In this document: one piece after another, positions 29,001-35,009 of the stretch
Position numbering within the stretch: the first letter of the stretch is position 1
How the letters are laid out: the number at the start of each line of letters is the position of its first letter
Assembly (NCBI GenBank): GCA_029339505.1
Contig: JAQISU010000081.1
Location: 17,770,001 to 17,834,000 of the forward strand
Direction: 5' to 3'
Source: Unio delphinus
Lineage: Eukaryota; Mollusca; Bivalvia; Unionida; Unionidae
Length of the DNA: 64,000 nt
Program-made: the position numbers and the translations under genes
The notes under the pieces: model-generated
Databases searched by the model: none
What the model was told of the DNA's origin: nothing
Seen by the model: the letters and a program-made list of their open reading frames with translations, nothing else

Positions 29001-32000
29001 GGCCACCCCTGCTGCACCAGGAAAGTGGCCTTATAAGACGGGTGGCCATTCCAGAGGGGGGGCTAAATTCATTATGAGAAGTACATGTATATATAATGTA
29101 CGTAGTAAAAAAGCTACATACTTCAAAACATTAAATATCTTCGTCTAAATGAAGCATTAATCATTAAAAAGTTCTTTTTGTTATAATAACAAATTTATTT
29201 CAACTGAATATACATTACTATTTTTTTCTTTCTTGGCATAAGTGATATGCGAGTGGGTATTGTTGTCATGCACATTGCAAATGGATTCAAAAACATTATT
29301 TACATCTTGGTACATACATAATTATCTTTCCATTTCCTCCATTTTCCCACTGCTGCTGAATAACCTTATCGGTTATGACTTTGTTTATTCAAATTATTTT
29401 AACATAAACTTGTTTTTTAGAGTATTTTCTACATAAAATTGTTCGGCAAGCCCCCGCCCCCGATGTTGTCGAGTAGAATAACAGACTTTATTCTAAAATA
29501 ATTTATCTGTTAACGTGATGACATTTTAATGTTTGATAATGATTTATTTGGTTATTGCTGACTGTATGTGATTAAATTATGCAGACTTGTGTCGACTACG
29601 AAATACAGTCTTCGTAAAGGAAGTCATAATGTGTGGTCACGTGATTTTTCCGGTCTTTGTCTGGTACACCGTTGTTTTTTTAAGGTTCTCTGTCCTTACG
29701 TCAAGATTTGAATTAATTATTGGTTCTGGATACATTTTGAAGAAATGTTCTGGTTCTGCAGTAAATATGAATTAGAACAAAAATCAGCACATATTAAAAC
29801 AGGACATACAAAAATAACTGTGAAGAAATCCACAAGGACTTTTGGCAACACTAAAATTAAGTAGCTAGCATTTTGTGGTCAATTAGGCCAGAAGAACTTA
29901 CTTGGTGATTTTTTGGCACTACCTGGTGTAGCTGCTGTTGGAACACGCTTTGGAGTGCCAGAATCTCCTAATTCAAACAAGCATTCGTTTGGATCCTTCC
30001 CTTCATCTTCCAAAGCCTATAGTTTGAAGGATAAAAATTACTATTTTTAGTAAAGGTTTTTTTGCATTAAATACAAAATATATATTGTGTGGAAAATATT
30101 TGAAATAATAAGCCTTAAAATGAGGTGTACAAGACTCTTCAAAATGATGCAGCAGCATTAAATCTTGCCAGTGCTTAAAAAATAAACACTAGCATGATGT
30201 GGTAATTTCAGGTCATATTCCTTTATTCTAAATGAGATGCCTATCAGGCTTGTTAAAAAACAATCAAAAAAAAAACAATTTTATCTGGGAAAACTTTGAT
30301 TGCACCAGACCTGCCAACCTGACAAGTCCGTCTTAGTAATCAGTTTGGTTTTTTTCCTTACAATTTACCGGTTTTCTGCAAGGTTTAAGAAAACATCAAT
30401 AAATACATTTTAAAGCTGGAAAATATAATTTAAAGCTTGACGCAGTGGATGATAAACATCATGTTCAACTAATAATGTTGTAAAGTACATATCGACTTTA
30501 TTAAACACTAGCACCATTGTACATAGATCCAAACCCTATGCAACTCACTAGCTTGTTGCTATCTCTCAACTAGATGAAATTCTTTTTCCATTTAAAATGA
30601 CAATAACAATCATATCTCCCACAAGATATACTTAAAATTGGATGCAATTCTTTTTCAATTTCACATGACTAGGGCAATCATATCTCCCACCACAAGGCGT
30701 ACTCAAAATTGGCATGTGCTGTCCAATAAACAGAATTGAGCCCTTTCCAGCTTTTATTCACAAGAATATGAATACTTATTCTTATGTATTGATAATTAGC
30801 ACCAGTAGAAGCTCATTCGCCCTTTTGTCTTTCAACACGCATCACTTTCTGGACACCATTTTAACAAAATTATATAATTATATAATTAACAGTTTGATCA
30901 TGCAGAGGCTTTTACAACACCAAATAGGGTAATATTTTGAAGAACACCATTTTCTGATCTTTGAAAGTATAACAATAACAAAAAACACTTCAGCATAAGA
31001 CAGTTACATATGGCTGGTAACAAAAGTCTCCCACAATGAAATGGTCAGTCCAAAAAGTTATGTACATCACAATCATATCTTTAATCAGCCTGCATGAGAT
31101 AATTTCAGCAATGCAAACATCACTGATGTCCAGAACAATTGGGTTCTGAAAAGAATTAACATGGAATCCAGTACAAGTATATACTTTTAGTCGTTTCACT
31201 AAAGAATACGTCACCATAACCGGATTTTAGCATTCCCCCTTTCCAGCCAATTGAATGTAGCCAGTGAAACTTAAAAACATGTCCATTTCTTCTATAATTT
31301 GAATTTAGCAAAGAAAAGACTTCAGGGTAAGTAAAGACTGAAAAAAAAACAACATTACTTTGCAGAAAATATGACTTGTTACATTATCAGTTGAAACCAA
31401 AATAATCTACACACTGCTGTTATTTATGCAGTAAGAACAGTATAACCCCCTCCCCCAGAACAAACTTATATGATGATGCAAATTGAAATGTATGCCAAAT
31501 GAACATGAAAATGCGTCCGTTTGCTAGACTAGTGTCATATTTTCATTCCGCCAGGATAAAGACAGCACAGCAAGTATATTATTTGCACATAAATTAGTGC
31601 AATAGTTTCGATATAGGCTGCAAAAGGTGTGAGATATTCCTGAAACAAACATCGGAACAAGCTAAACAAGGCCGTTATTGGATAGTAAGACATAGCACTA
31701 AAACAAAACGTGTGCTGTCTTGCATTGTAGGGCCAATAGAACTTCAAGACTCCTGTGCACAACACAGTACTCCGGAAGCACATTTATCTCATGGTACGGT
31801 AAAGTCATGAACTTTTACTCGTCTTTTTTAAATGAATAACTATAACGCCTTGCTCTTTAATTAAATAAACAAATAGCGGTGGTGGCAACCGCTCGAAATG
31901 ATGCATGTTTGTGATACGACCGCGTGGTTACGCTACTGTAGCAGCTAACAAGGCGGGCAACCAAGTTCACCAATTATGGGAAGAGTGAATTGAACAACCA

Positions 32001-32141
32001 AATATTCAAACAAATACAAACCTTTTGTAATCTTTCGAGCAATTTAGCCTTTACTCCAGTTTTATCTAAACCTCTTTGCTCCAATTCCGACCTCAAATCG
32101 ACAACTCTCAAATCGACTAATTTCTTCTTCTCTGTCGCCAT
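765..32141 (-). CDS. SAFB: Scaffold attachment factor B-like protein (SAFB/SAFB2/SLTM family), 11 exons, 3' end outside window
   Basis: The protein is a nuclear, chromatin- and RNA-associated factor that binds AT-rich scaffold/matrix attachment DNA through a SAP domain and RNA through an RRM; the family acts in transcription and splicing. I joined 11 exons by GT-AG sites and matching phases: 32141-32022, 30016-29902, 27031-27000, 13303-13151, 10542-10444, 9347-9207, 7806-7755, 5749-5107, 4113-4076, 3354-3269, 914-765. Together they give 1629 nt, 543 residues, with no internal stop. The SAP domain is at about residues 8-42 (exons 1-2). An Asp/Glu-rich stretch lies at about 90-140, a Ser/Thr then Lys/Glu-rich region at about 238-464, and the RRM at about 468-541 (RNP2-like LWVSGL, RNP1-like CYGFVTM). 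The RRM and the [14 protein letters not shown] segment are near-identical to vertebrate SAFB. The Glu/Arg-rich C-terminal half is not in the window. The start ATG has a strong context (A at -3, G at +4). Family certain; which paralogue is not decidable. Confidence 0.95.
1986..2207 (-). mobile_element. tRNA-derived SINE, family A
   Basis: Read on the minus strand, this starts with GGGGCCCC and a tRNA-like head (box A region ending TCTAAAGCACTCGCC, box B GGTTCGAGTC). It continues into the family body and ends at a GTTAAACC-like tail. It is one of eight copies in this window, partly diverged, and the left boundary is approximate. Confidence 0.85.
2235..2971. mobile_element. Probable hAT-like MITE (ends CAATCCTGCCAACC / GGTTGGCAAATCTG), carrying a SINE
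   Basis: The left end, CAATCCTGCCAACC at 2235-2248, is matched by GGTTGGCAAATCTG at 2958-2971 (inverted, 10-11 of 14 positions). Flanking hexamers are GAATGG and GTATGT, only 4 of 6 alike, so this is the weakest member of the family. A family-A SINE sits near its right end. Confidence 0.45.
2728..2950 (-). mobile_element. tRNA-derived SINE, family A, with target duplication
   Basis: This is a minus-strand copy flanked by a 13-bp direct repeat, TTGTAACGGTTGG (2715-2727) and TTGTAATGGTTGG (2951-2963). Body and head match the other family-A copies. Confidence 0.88.
3269..3354 (-). CDS. SAFB: SAFB-like exon 10 (RRM N-terminal half)
   Basis: It is 86 nt, phase 1 in and 0 out, with a ttttcag acceptor and a GTAAGT donor. 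It encodes [19 protein letters not shown] and the end of alpha-1 (FSKYGK). This is the first half of the SAFB RRM, including the RNP2 strand. Confidence 0.96.
3668..3995. repeat. Diverged tandem duplication, about 160 bp x 2
   Basis: The blocks at about 3668-3830 and 3830-3995 share AAGCTGAAATTAATG, ATATCCTGC, CAACCTAAAATAAAATG and CAGTGATTGT in the same order. It lies in the intron between SAFB-like exons 9 and 10. Confidence 0.8.
4076..4113 (-). CDS. SAFB: SAFB-like exon 9 (micro-exon before RRM)
   Basis: It is 38 nt, phase 2 in and 1 out, with a tttccag acceptor and a GTAAAA donor. It encodes [13 protein letters not shown], similar in character to the Lys/Glu segment just before the SAFB RRM. 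Confidence 0.82.
5107..5749 (-). CDS. SAFB: SAFB-like exon 8 (large low-complexity exon)
   Basis: It is 643 nt, the largest exon, phase 1 in and 2 out, with a tttctttag acceptor and a GTTTGT donor. It is Ser/Thr/Ala-rich at first, then a Lys/Glu-rich segment ([17 protein letters not shown]) leading to the RRM. It is probably disordered. It aligns by position and composition, not residue by residue, with the linker before the RRM in vertebrate SAFB. Confidence 0.9.
5750..7754. other. SAFB-like intron 7, no gene recognised
   Basis: This is AT-rich sequence with a short TATA microsatellite near 5871-5890. Open stretches at 6214-6414 (minus) and 6435-6806 (plus) look like neither conserved protein nor spliced exons. 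A decayed transposon is possible but no motif supports it. Confidence 0.5.
7755..7806 (-). CDS. SAFB: SAFB-like exon 7
   Basis: It is 52 nt, phase 0 in and 1 out, with a ttttgcag acceptor and a GTATTG donor. It encodes a short Glu/Gln-rich segment. Because exons 5 and 6 are whole-codon exons, they could be skipped without a frame change, whereas this one could not. Confidence 0.82.
8153..8460 (+). mobile_element. tRNA-derived SINE, family B
   Basis: The tRNA-like head (GGTGGCTTAGTGGTTAGAGC, box A; TTTTGATTCCC, box B) is followed by a ~230-bp body that includes AGCATTAAGAGGTTAGTGTT, and a 3' end rich in ACACAC. It is flanked by AACTTTCAAAA (8142-8152) and AACTTTTAAAA (8461-8471), a likely target duplication. 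Confidence 0.88.
9207..9347 (-). CDS. SAFB: SAFB-like exon 6 (acidic)
   Basis: It has 47 codons, phase 0 both ends, an atgtag acceptor and a GTATGT donor. It is acidic with few aromatic residues and no recognisable domain. Confidence 0.87.
9348..10443. other. SAFB-like intron 5, nothing recognised
   Basis: No exon, repeat copy or RNA gene stands out on either strand in this stretch. Confidence 0.5.
10444..10542 (-). CDS. SAFB: SAFB-like exon 5 (acidic)
   Basis: It has 33 codons, phase 0 both ends, a tttccag acceptor and a GTAAGA donor. The composition is acidic and Asn-rich and continues the acidic region of exon 4. Confidence 0.87.
10729..11008 (+). mobile_element. tRNA-derived SINE, family A, best-preserved copy with poly(A) and TSD
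   Basis: This is a full copy beginning GGGGCCCCGAGTGGCCGAGT, with box B GTTCGAGTC, a body ending ATGGCGTTAAACC and a poly(A) tail of about 40 bases. The 13-bp target duplication TCTCATTTTATCC is perfect on both sides (10716-10728 and 11009-11021). The head resembles a type II tRNA (Leu/Ser class). The intact duplication and long tail suggest a recent insertion. Confidence 0.96.
11225..11640 (+). pseudogene. DNA-transposon N-terminal relic, copy 1
   Basis: It is homologous to the minus-strand segment 23020-23625. The shared coding trace is acidic ([15 protein letters not shown] here, [15 protein letters not shown] there) and the 3' ends share TTCATCTTCATGGACAAAAA. Stops interrupt the frame. 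An acidic N-terminus of this kind is typical of piggyBac-like transposases, but the catalytic part is missing, so the class is a guess. Confidence 0.55.
12067..12879. mobile_element. hAT-like MITE, 813 bp, with TIRs and 6-bp TSD
   Basis: The left end CATTCATGCCAACC (12067-12080) and right end GGTTGGCATGTATG (12866-12879) form a 14-bp terminal inverted repeat with one mismatch. Flanking hexamers are GACCAG (12061-12066) and GACAAG (12880-12885). The interior has no coding potential. Its three blocks (about 12067-12300, 12340-12570, 12570-12879) recur in the same order, spread apart, in the long element 22256-26494, so this looks like an internal-deletion derivative. Confidence 0.8.
13151..13303 (-). 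CDS. SAFB: SAFB-like exon 4 (acidic)
   Basis: It has 51 codons, phase 0 both ends, a catag acceptor and a GTACCA donor. Most of its first half is Asp/Glu encoded by GAT/GAA repeats; the second half ends [15 protein letters not shown]. An acidic region after the SAP domain is usual for SAFB proteins. Confidence 0.88.
14225..14360 (-). mobile_element. SINE family B, diverged fragment
   Basis: This aligns with the minus-strand body of the family-B copy at 57782-58104: GACTGCAGTCTGGCAGC, then CATGTAGCATTATGTCCCAC and CACATTATCCTAACACCAGG. Head and tail are missing. Confidence 0.75.
14498..16104 (-). mobile_element. hAT-like DNA transposon, 1.6 kb, perfect TIRs and perfect 6-bp TSD
   Basis: The 13-bp ends CAGACCTGCCAAC (14498-14510) and GTTGGCAGGTCTG (16092-16104) are perfectly inverted. 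They are flanked by the identical hexamer TGCAAC (14492-14497 and 16105-16110). Inside, on the minus strand (15552-15833), is a trace of a zinc-finger domain typical of hAT-like transposases. No hAT-C region was found, so it is a deleted, non-autonomous copy. Confidence 0.88.
15552..15833 (-). pseudogene. hAT-like transposase N-terminal zinc-finger relic
   Basis: An open stretch of 93 codons contains [13 protein letters not shown] followed by [20 protein letters not shown]. This is the C-x2-C then hydrophobic/Gly pattern of the BED-like finger in invertebrate hAT-like transposases; the closing His pair is degraded. The open frame begins at ATG 15833 and runs out of similarity after the finger. 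Confidence 0.6.
16190..16806 (+). pseudogene. piggyBac-like transposase relic: acidic N-terminus joined to C-terminal Cys-rich domain
   Basis: A first block (about 16230-16385) encodes an acidic segment ([20 protein letters not shown]) ending in a stop. A second open stretch, 16393-16806, ends [17 protein letters not shown], the C-x2-C-x4-C-x2-C...YH signature of the piggyBac C-terminal cysteine-rich domain. The DDD catalytic core expected between them is absent. I read this as a non-autonomous internal-deletion derivative; its exact termini (TTAA) were not resolved. Confidence 0.65.
17342..17594. repeat. Direct repeat, about 49 bp, 204 bp apart
   Basis: 17342-17390 and 17546-17594 share GATTAAATATACA, then TTGCAAGG-like, CTTTTCTGC and AAACACAT in order. 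It lies just upstream of a piggyBac-like relic and may be part of its end. Confidence 0.7.
17611..17960 (+). pseudogene. Second piggyBac-like relic (N-terminal fragment)
   Basis: An ATG at 17611 opens [17 protein letters not shown] followed by stops. Further on, about 17855-17920, there is a trace [12 protein letters not shown] resembling the helix at the start of the piggyBac catalytic domain. It is heavily broken; class assigned by resemblance only. Confidence 0.42.
18770..18870. repeat. Foldback/MITE family M, fragment
   Basis: It shares AACAAACTGCA, CAGATCTGGGT and GCAGTTTGCAA-like pieces in order with the copies at 53325-53575 and 57715-58225. Confidence 0.6.
19463..20300 (-). pseudogene. 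hAT-like element relic with zinc-finger trace, right end not found
   Basis: The left end TATAGCTGCCAACC (19463-19476) resembles the TIR of the hAT-like family. On the minus strand near 20040-20130 a broken frame reads CKLCN, then GHGG, then KHEK, the C-x2-C...H pattern of the transposase zinc finger. A frameshift separates the parts. No matching right terminus was seen. Confidence 0.45.
20865..21060 (+). pseudogene. Acidic transposase-like N-terminal fragment
   Basis: A short open stretch reads [20 protein letters not shown] followed by stops. Acidic starts of this kind occur in piggyBac-like transposases; nothing else supports it. Confidence 0.3.
21345..21412. repeat. Tandem duplication, about 29 bp x 2
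   Basis: AATGTCCAGGAACATT is repeated at about 21358 and 21387 with similar flanks. Confidence 0.8.
22454..22680 (+). mobile_element. tRNA-derived SINE, family A
   Basis: This begins GGGGCCCTGAGTGGCAGAGT and ends in a short poly(A). Flanks CACTCATAGACA (22442-22453) and CACATAGACA (22681-22690) are a target duplication with a small indel. It interrupts the hAT-like element. Confidence 0.9.
23020..23625 (-). pseudogene. DNA-transposon N-terminal relic, copy 2
   Basis: Minus-strand ATG near 23563 opens [18 protein letters not shown] and is soon stopped; a later in-phase trace [19 protein letters not shown] follows. It is homologous to 11225-11640. It is longer than that copy by about 190 bp in the middle. 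Confidence 0.55.
23745..23845. repeat. Short tandem repeat, about 35 bp x 3
   Basis: Three units starting GTATTCAGGATA at about 23752, 23788 and 23822, each followed by a G/C-rich segment containing TACGAC. Confidence 0.85.
24489..24844 (-). pseudogene. hAT-like transposase C-terminal (hAT-C) relic
   Basis: An open stretch of about 112 codons contains [20 protein letters not shown]. The S-x-G-x-A-x-V-E-R-x-F core matches the hAT-C dimerisation motif (S-x2-A-x3-E-R-x-F-S). The downstream part is Glu/Ala/Lys-rich helix. It lies within the long hAT-like element 22256-26494. Confidence 0.65.
25490..25640 (-). pseudogene. hAT-like transposase zinc-finger relic
   Basis: Across one frameshift the minus strand reads [20 protein letters not shown] and then SHAKDEL. 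This is the F-C-x2-C-K...MG...SHAK pattern of the N-terminal finger in invertebrate hAT-like transposases. Its position upstream of the hAT-C trace at 24489-24844 is as expected for one gene. Confidence 0.6.
25780..26095. repeat. Diverged tandem duplication within the hAT-like element
   Basis: Two blocks (about 25790-25890 and 25995-26095) share CATCAAAAGAAAGAA, a GATTACATCC-like stretch and AATTTTATTTGTGA in order. Confidence 0.7.
27000..27031 (-). CDS. SAFB: SAFB-like exon 3 (micro-exon)
   Basis: It is 32 nt with an attgcag acceptor and a GTAAGA donor, phase 1 in and phase 0 out, encoding a Lys/Glu run ([11 protein letters not shown]). It is accepted because it restores phase between exons 2 and 4; being short and low-complexity it is less certain than its neighbours and could be alternatively spliced. 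Confidence 0.75.
28352..28402. mobile_element. pogo/Tigger-like terminal repeat (single end)
   Basis: The minus strand from 28402 reads CAGTGGAACCCCGCTATAAC, the usual type of terminus of pogo/Tigger elements, next to a TA. No partner end was found nearby, so it is a solo or truncated end. Confidence 0.5.
28981..29075. mobile_element. mariner/pogo-like terminal repeat (single end)
   Basis: The plus strand reads CAGTAGTCCACCTCTTATAC after TA, followed by a short internal inverted repeat built on GGCCACCC and GGGTGGCC. No partner end was found. Confidence 0.45.
29902..30016 (-). CDS. SAFB: SAFB-like exon 2
   Basis: It is 115 nt with a ctatag acceptor and a GTAAGT donor, entering at phase 0 and leaving at phase 1. 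It begins [11 protein letters not shown], matching the conserved segment that directly follows the SAP helices in SAFB proteins (AIEDEGGNPDE in vertebrates), then becomes Pro/Thr/Ala-rich. Confidence 0.92.
30306..30319. mobile_element. Solo hAT-like terminus CAGACCTGCCAACC
   Basis: This end is identical over 13 bp to the left end of the 14498-16104 element. No inverted partner was found to the right within the SAFB-like intron 1. Confidence 0.45.
30577..30714. repeat. Tandem duplication, about 75 bp x 2
   Basis: Two units share ATTCTTTTTC, CAATCATATCTCCCAC and CTTAAAATTGG / CTCAAAATTGG in order. Confidence 0.8.
32022..32141 (-). CDS. SAFB: SAFB-like exon 1 (start codon, SAP domain first half)
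   Basis: This exon is 40 codons, phase 0 at its end. It starts at ATG 32141-32139 and ends before a GTTTGT donor. It encodes the Leu/Arg-rich helix-turn-helix of the SAP motif, including [11 protein letters not shown] and the following [10 protein letters not shown]. Confidence 0.93.
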
Positions 32142-32344
32142 TTTTCATCTGCCCAAAGTGAAGTTCCCGGATGTTAATTCTACGTAATACTGATCTCTGT
32201 GCATAACAAAATGCTAAAAATAGCTAAGGCTGCGTTCTATTTCATACAGAGTCTCAAGCTAATCACACGAAGTGAAAGGAACTCTCAGGTTCCCGTATTC
32301 GTTCAAGTCCTTTACCCCGAATAAAAACTGCTCTCAGACTTGTA

Positions 32345-32379
32345 TGTATGTAGGTAGGTAGGTAGGTAGGTAGGTAGGT
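32345..32379. repeat. Microsatellite (TAGG)n
   Basis: About nine TAGG/TATG units lie roughly 200 bp upstream of the SAFB-like start codon. Confidence 0.95.
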
Positions 32380-32639
32380 TCATCAAATGAAAGTTTGAGT
32401 TTAAATATGCACTCAATTTTAGGAGCTTAGTGATGAAACAGACAAGATACATATCTATGTGAAGAACGCGATATCTTTTTTCAGAACATGAAATAGTCAA
32501 AGTGGTGTAAATACAAAGAATGATGAATAAGCTACAACTAATCATATGTGATCCTTGTTCTATTTTCTTGGAGTTTATTTTGCTGAACTCGATCCTTGTT
32601 GTTGTTGTTGTTGTCGTCGTCGTCGTCGTATGGTTAACG

Positions 32640-33212
32640 GTTCATGGGTGAGACTCCAGCATCCAGACCAAAAAAGGTGTACAGGGCAGTTGTCAAGCTC
32701 AACCACTTTCACACTACAAGTCTCAGGAAAATCCTCCACGTAATGTGGCATGACAATGTTCCAGACACTGATGTACTCGCCTAAACAGGTCTCCCTGATT
32801 CCACACCACCCTGATGCAGTGCCAGCTACGCTAGGCAGGGCATGTTGTACACATGCAAGACCACCGGCTGCCTTAGAGACTCTTCTATGGTGAGCTACAG
32901 CACGGACATCGATCACAAGGACATCAGAAGAAACATGTCAAAGACAATCTGAAAGCTGCATTGAAAGCGTTCAGTATACACCCTGATTCCTGGTCTTACT
33001 CTGCGTATAAAGGCTCCAAGTTGTGCGAATCTAGCAGGACAGCAGCTGCAGAGCTGAAGAGGCAAGCCACAAAAGCACGTGCCATCAACCCTCTTCGAAA
33101 TATCCCTCTCATCCTCTGTCCTTTATGCAAACGAACATTCCTTGTAATTTTTGGCCTCATCGGCCACCTGCACACGCACAGAACACAAGCAGCCCATCCA
33201 ACCCTCGGATGA
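32640..33212 (+). pseudogene. LINE reverse-transcriptase C-terminal fragment
   Basis: In broken frames the plus strand reads VYRAVV, then TTSLRKILHVMWHDNVPDTD, later ESSRTAAAELKRQATKARA and a terminal finger CPLCKRTFLVIFGLIGHLHT. That order (RT thumb, basic helix, C2H2 finger ending HLHTHR) is the 3' end of ORF2 in common invertebrate non-LTR elements. There are several frameshifts; dead. Confidence 0.7.
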
Positions 33213-33242
33213 CTAGAAAGGTGCTCGTCGAATCGACAGACG

Positions 33243-33476
33243 AACAATAGCGCCATTTTCCAGCACAATATAGGTTATACATGACGGCTAACACTAATGG
33301 TGGAGGACGAGCACGGGGAAAGCCCATAAAGAACCATTGACTCGCGCGAAGCTACTGGCAGGCTCTCTCACATAAACACATTGGCTGAATCCGAGACTCA
33401 AACCTACGCAGACAGGTGATATGGCAGTGATCCGTAACAGAGAGTGCTTTCGACCACTCGGTCACTCAGGGATCTC
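33243..33476 (-). mobile_element. tRNA-derived SINE, family A
   Basis: This is a diverged minus-strand copy: the head near 33476 carries GAGTGACCGAGTGGTC, box B reads GTTTGAGTC, and the body ends AAAATGGCGC. It forms the 5' part of the composite 32599-33476. Confidence 0.8.
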
Positions 33477-33489
33477 AACTCGATCCTTG

Positions 33490-34995
33490 CGATCATATCG
33501 AAGGTACAAAGTACCAAAAATTCAGTTTCTACCATAAACATATAGAAACAACAAAATATGATAATCTGGTAAGTCAAACTAGACAAGTGATAAGCTTTAT
33601 GTGTGCTTGTTCTGACTGATTTCACGCGTCGTCGTGAAGATGCGATTCTTTCATGGACATGCGTGTTTGGAGATTAGCACAATTAAAACACAGATAAAGA
33701 GTGCATTTTGCGCATTGTTACATGACAAAGATGGATTGATATCTGCATCTATAGGTGCATGTTATTTGGGGATTGTAGCAATCGATGCAATTTCAATCGA
33801 ATAATGGAATACTGCCATCTATATTAAAGTAGGCTCCATCGTCGGAACAAGTTAAACAGATCATCTCATATTGGGCACCAACCAATTGAGCTTGCCATGT
33901 GTCACGTGCATTATTATTTTAGGAGGCGCTTATATGCACTTCTGATAGAGTGACAGGTATGGGGTGAAGTTGTTTACATCTACAATATGCATATTGGAGA
34001 GAATGTTGGTATACATCTATGATATTTTTATGTACTGTGGCTGAACTTTCTTTGAATGTTGTACTTGTGGAAATTGTACATGATCTAAGAACACTGCTGA
34101 CTAAAATTACTGCTCCCTTTTGCTACCCCCCCCCCAAACCATTTGAATTAATCTAAAATACAATCTCGTTAGCAGTTATTAAAATATAGAAATGAATTTT
34201 GCCAGACTAGAAACCAACAGCTTCTTAAGGTTCAATGAACGAATTGCTAAATATATAAAGTGTACACAAAAAGTTAGACCTTTTTTAAAACCATTTACCT
34301 CTGAAGTCCAGAAATTGAAAAGGCCGAGCGGAGCTAGCATTTTTTTTTAAAGATGCACATCTGAAGTCAGGCCAATCTATTTTACACACGTCGATCATAC
34401 ATCAAAATAATGGAGATCGAATTTTTTTTAACAATATCTAAGATACAGAACAGCCATTCCAGAATAATAATAACAACTAAAATTCACAACTGGCGAAAAA
34501 ATAACTTACCCGAAAAAAACTTATTTGACTTTGTTTCATGATCTTGGATATTTCAGTGATTAAAATCCAATTTTTCTCACACCAAATTTGAGACTTTACA
34601 AAATTTTAGTGTTTCTAGTTATGACAATAAAAACGAGCGTTATGATGTTAAAATTAAAACAGCAACCCGTAATCAAGAAAAAATATTAAACTATGAGATG
34701 CATTATATATTCTACACACCAATTTAGTCTTGGAATACATCAAATATTTGGGGAAAAAAACACAACTAGTGATCGTTATTGCAAAAACATCTTACTATCT
34801 TTATTTTTAAAAAAAACAAATATTTCTTGACTGTTAAACTATCTAAACATGTTTTTTAACATTTGCTATTTAATAATAGTTTAATATATAGGACAGTTTG
34901 TCATCATCATTCAAAAACTGCAAGTATGAAGTAAGAGAAAACACATTGATGTTGACTGTAGAGCATCTAAGTAAAAACCTAAAGCACAGAAACCG
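33490..34995. other. Intergenic, nothing recognised
   Basis: This is AT-rich sequence between the SINE composite and the decayed gene at 35-36 kb; I see no exon, RNA gene or repeat copy. Confidence 0.5.
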
Positions 34996-35009
34996 GTAGC
35001 ATGAATTTC

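Larger units (their letters stand above)
32599..33476 (-). mobile_element. SINE composite: family-A SINE plus downstream DNA inserted together
   Basis: The 13-bp direct repeat AACTCGATCCTTG flanks the whole block (32586-32598 and 33477-33489). On the minus strand the block starts with a family-A SINE head, then the SINE body, then an antisense LINE fragment, and ends with (GAC)n(AAC)n. The simplest reading is a SINE retrotransposed with 3'-flanking sequence. Confidence 0.65.

Noticed and set aside
28352..29075. The two pogo/mariner-like ends as one element
   Set aside because: They face outward from each other in the wrong way (right end before left end), so they cannot bound a single element.
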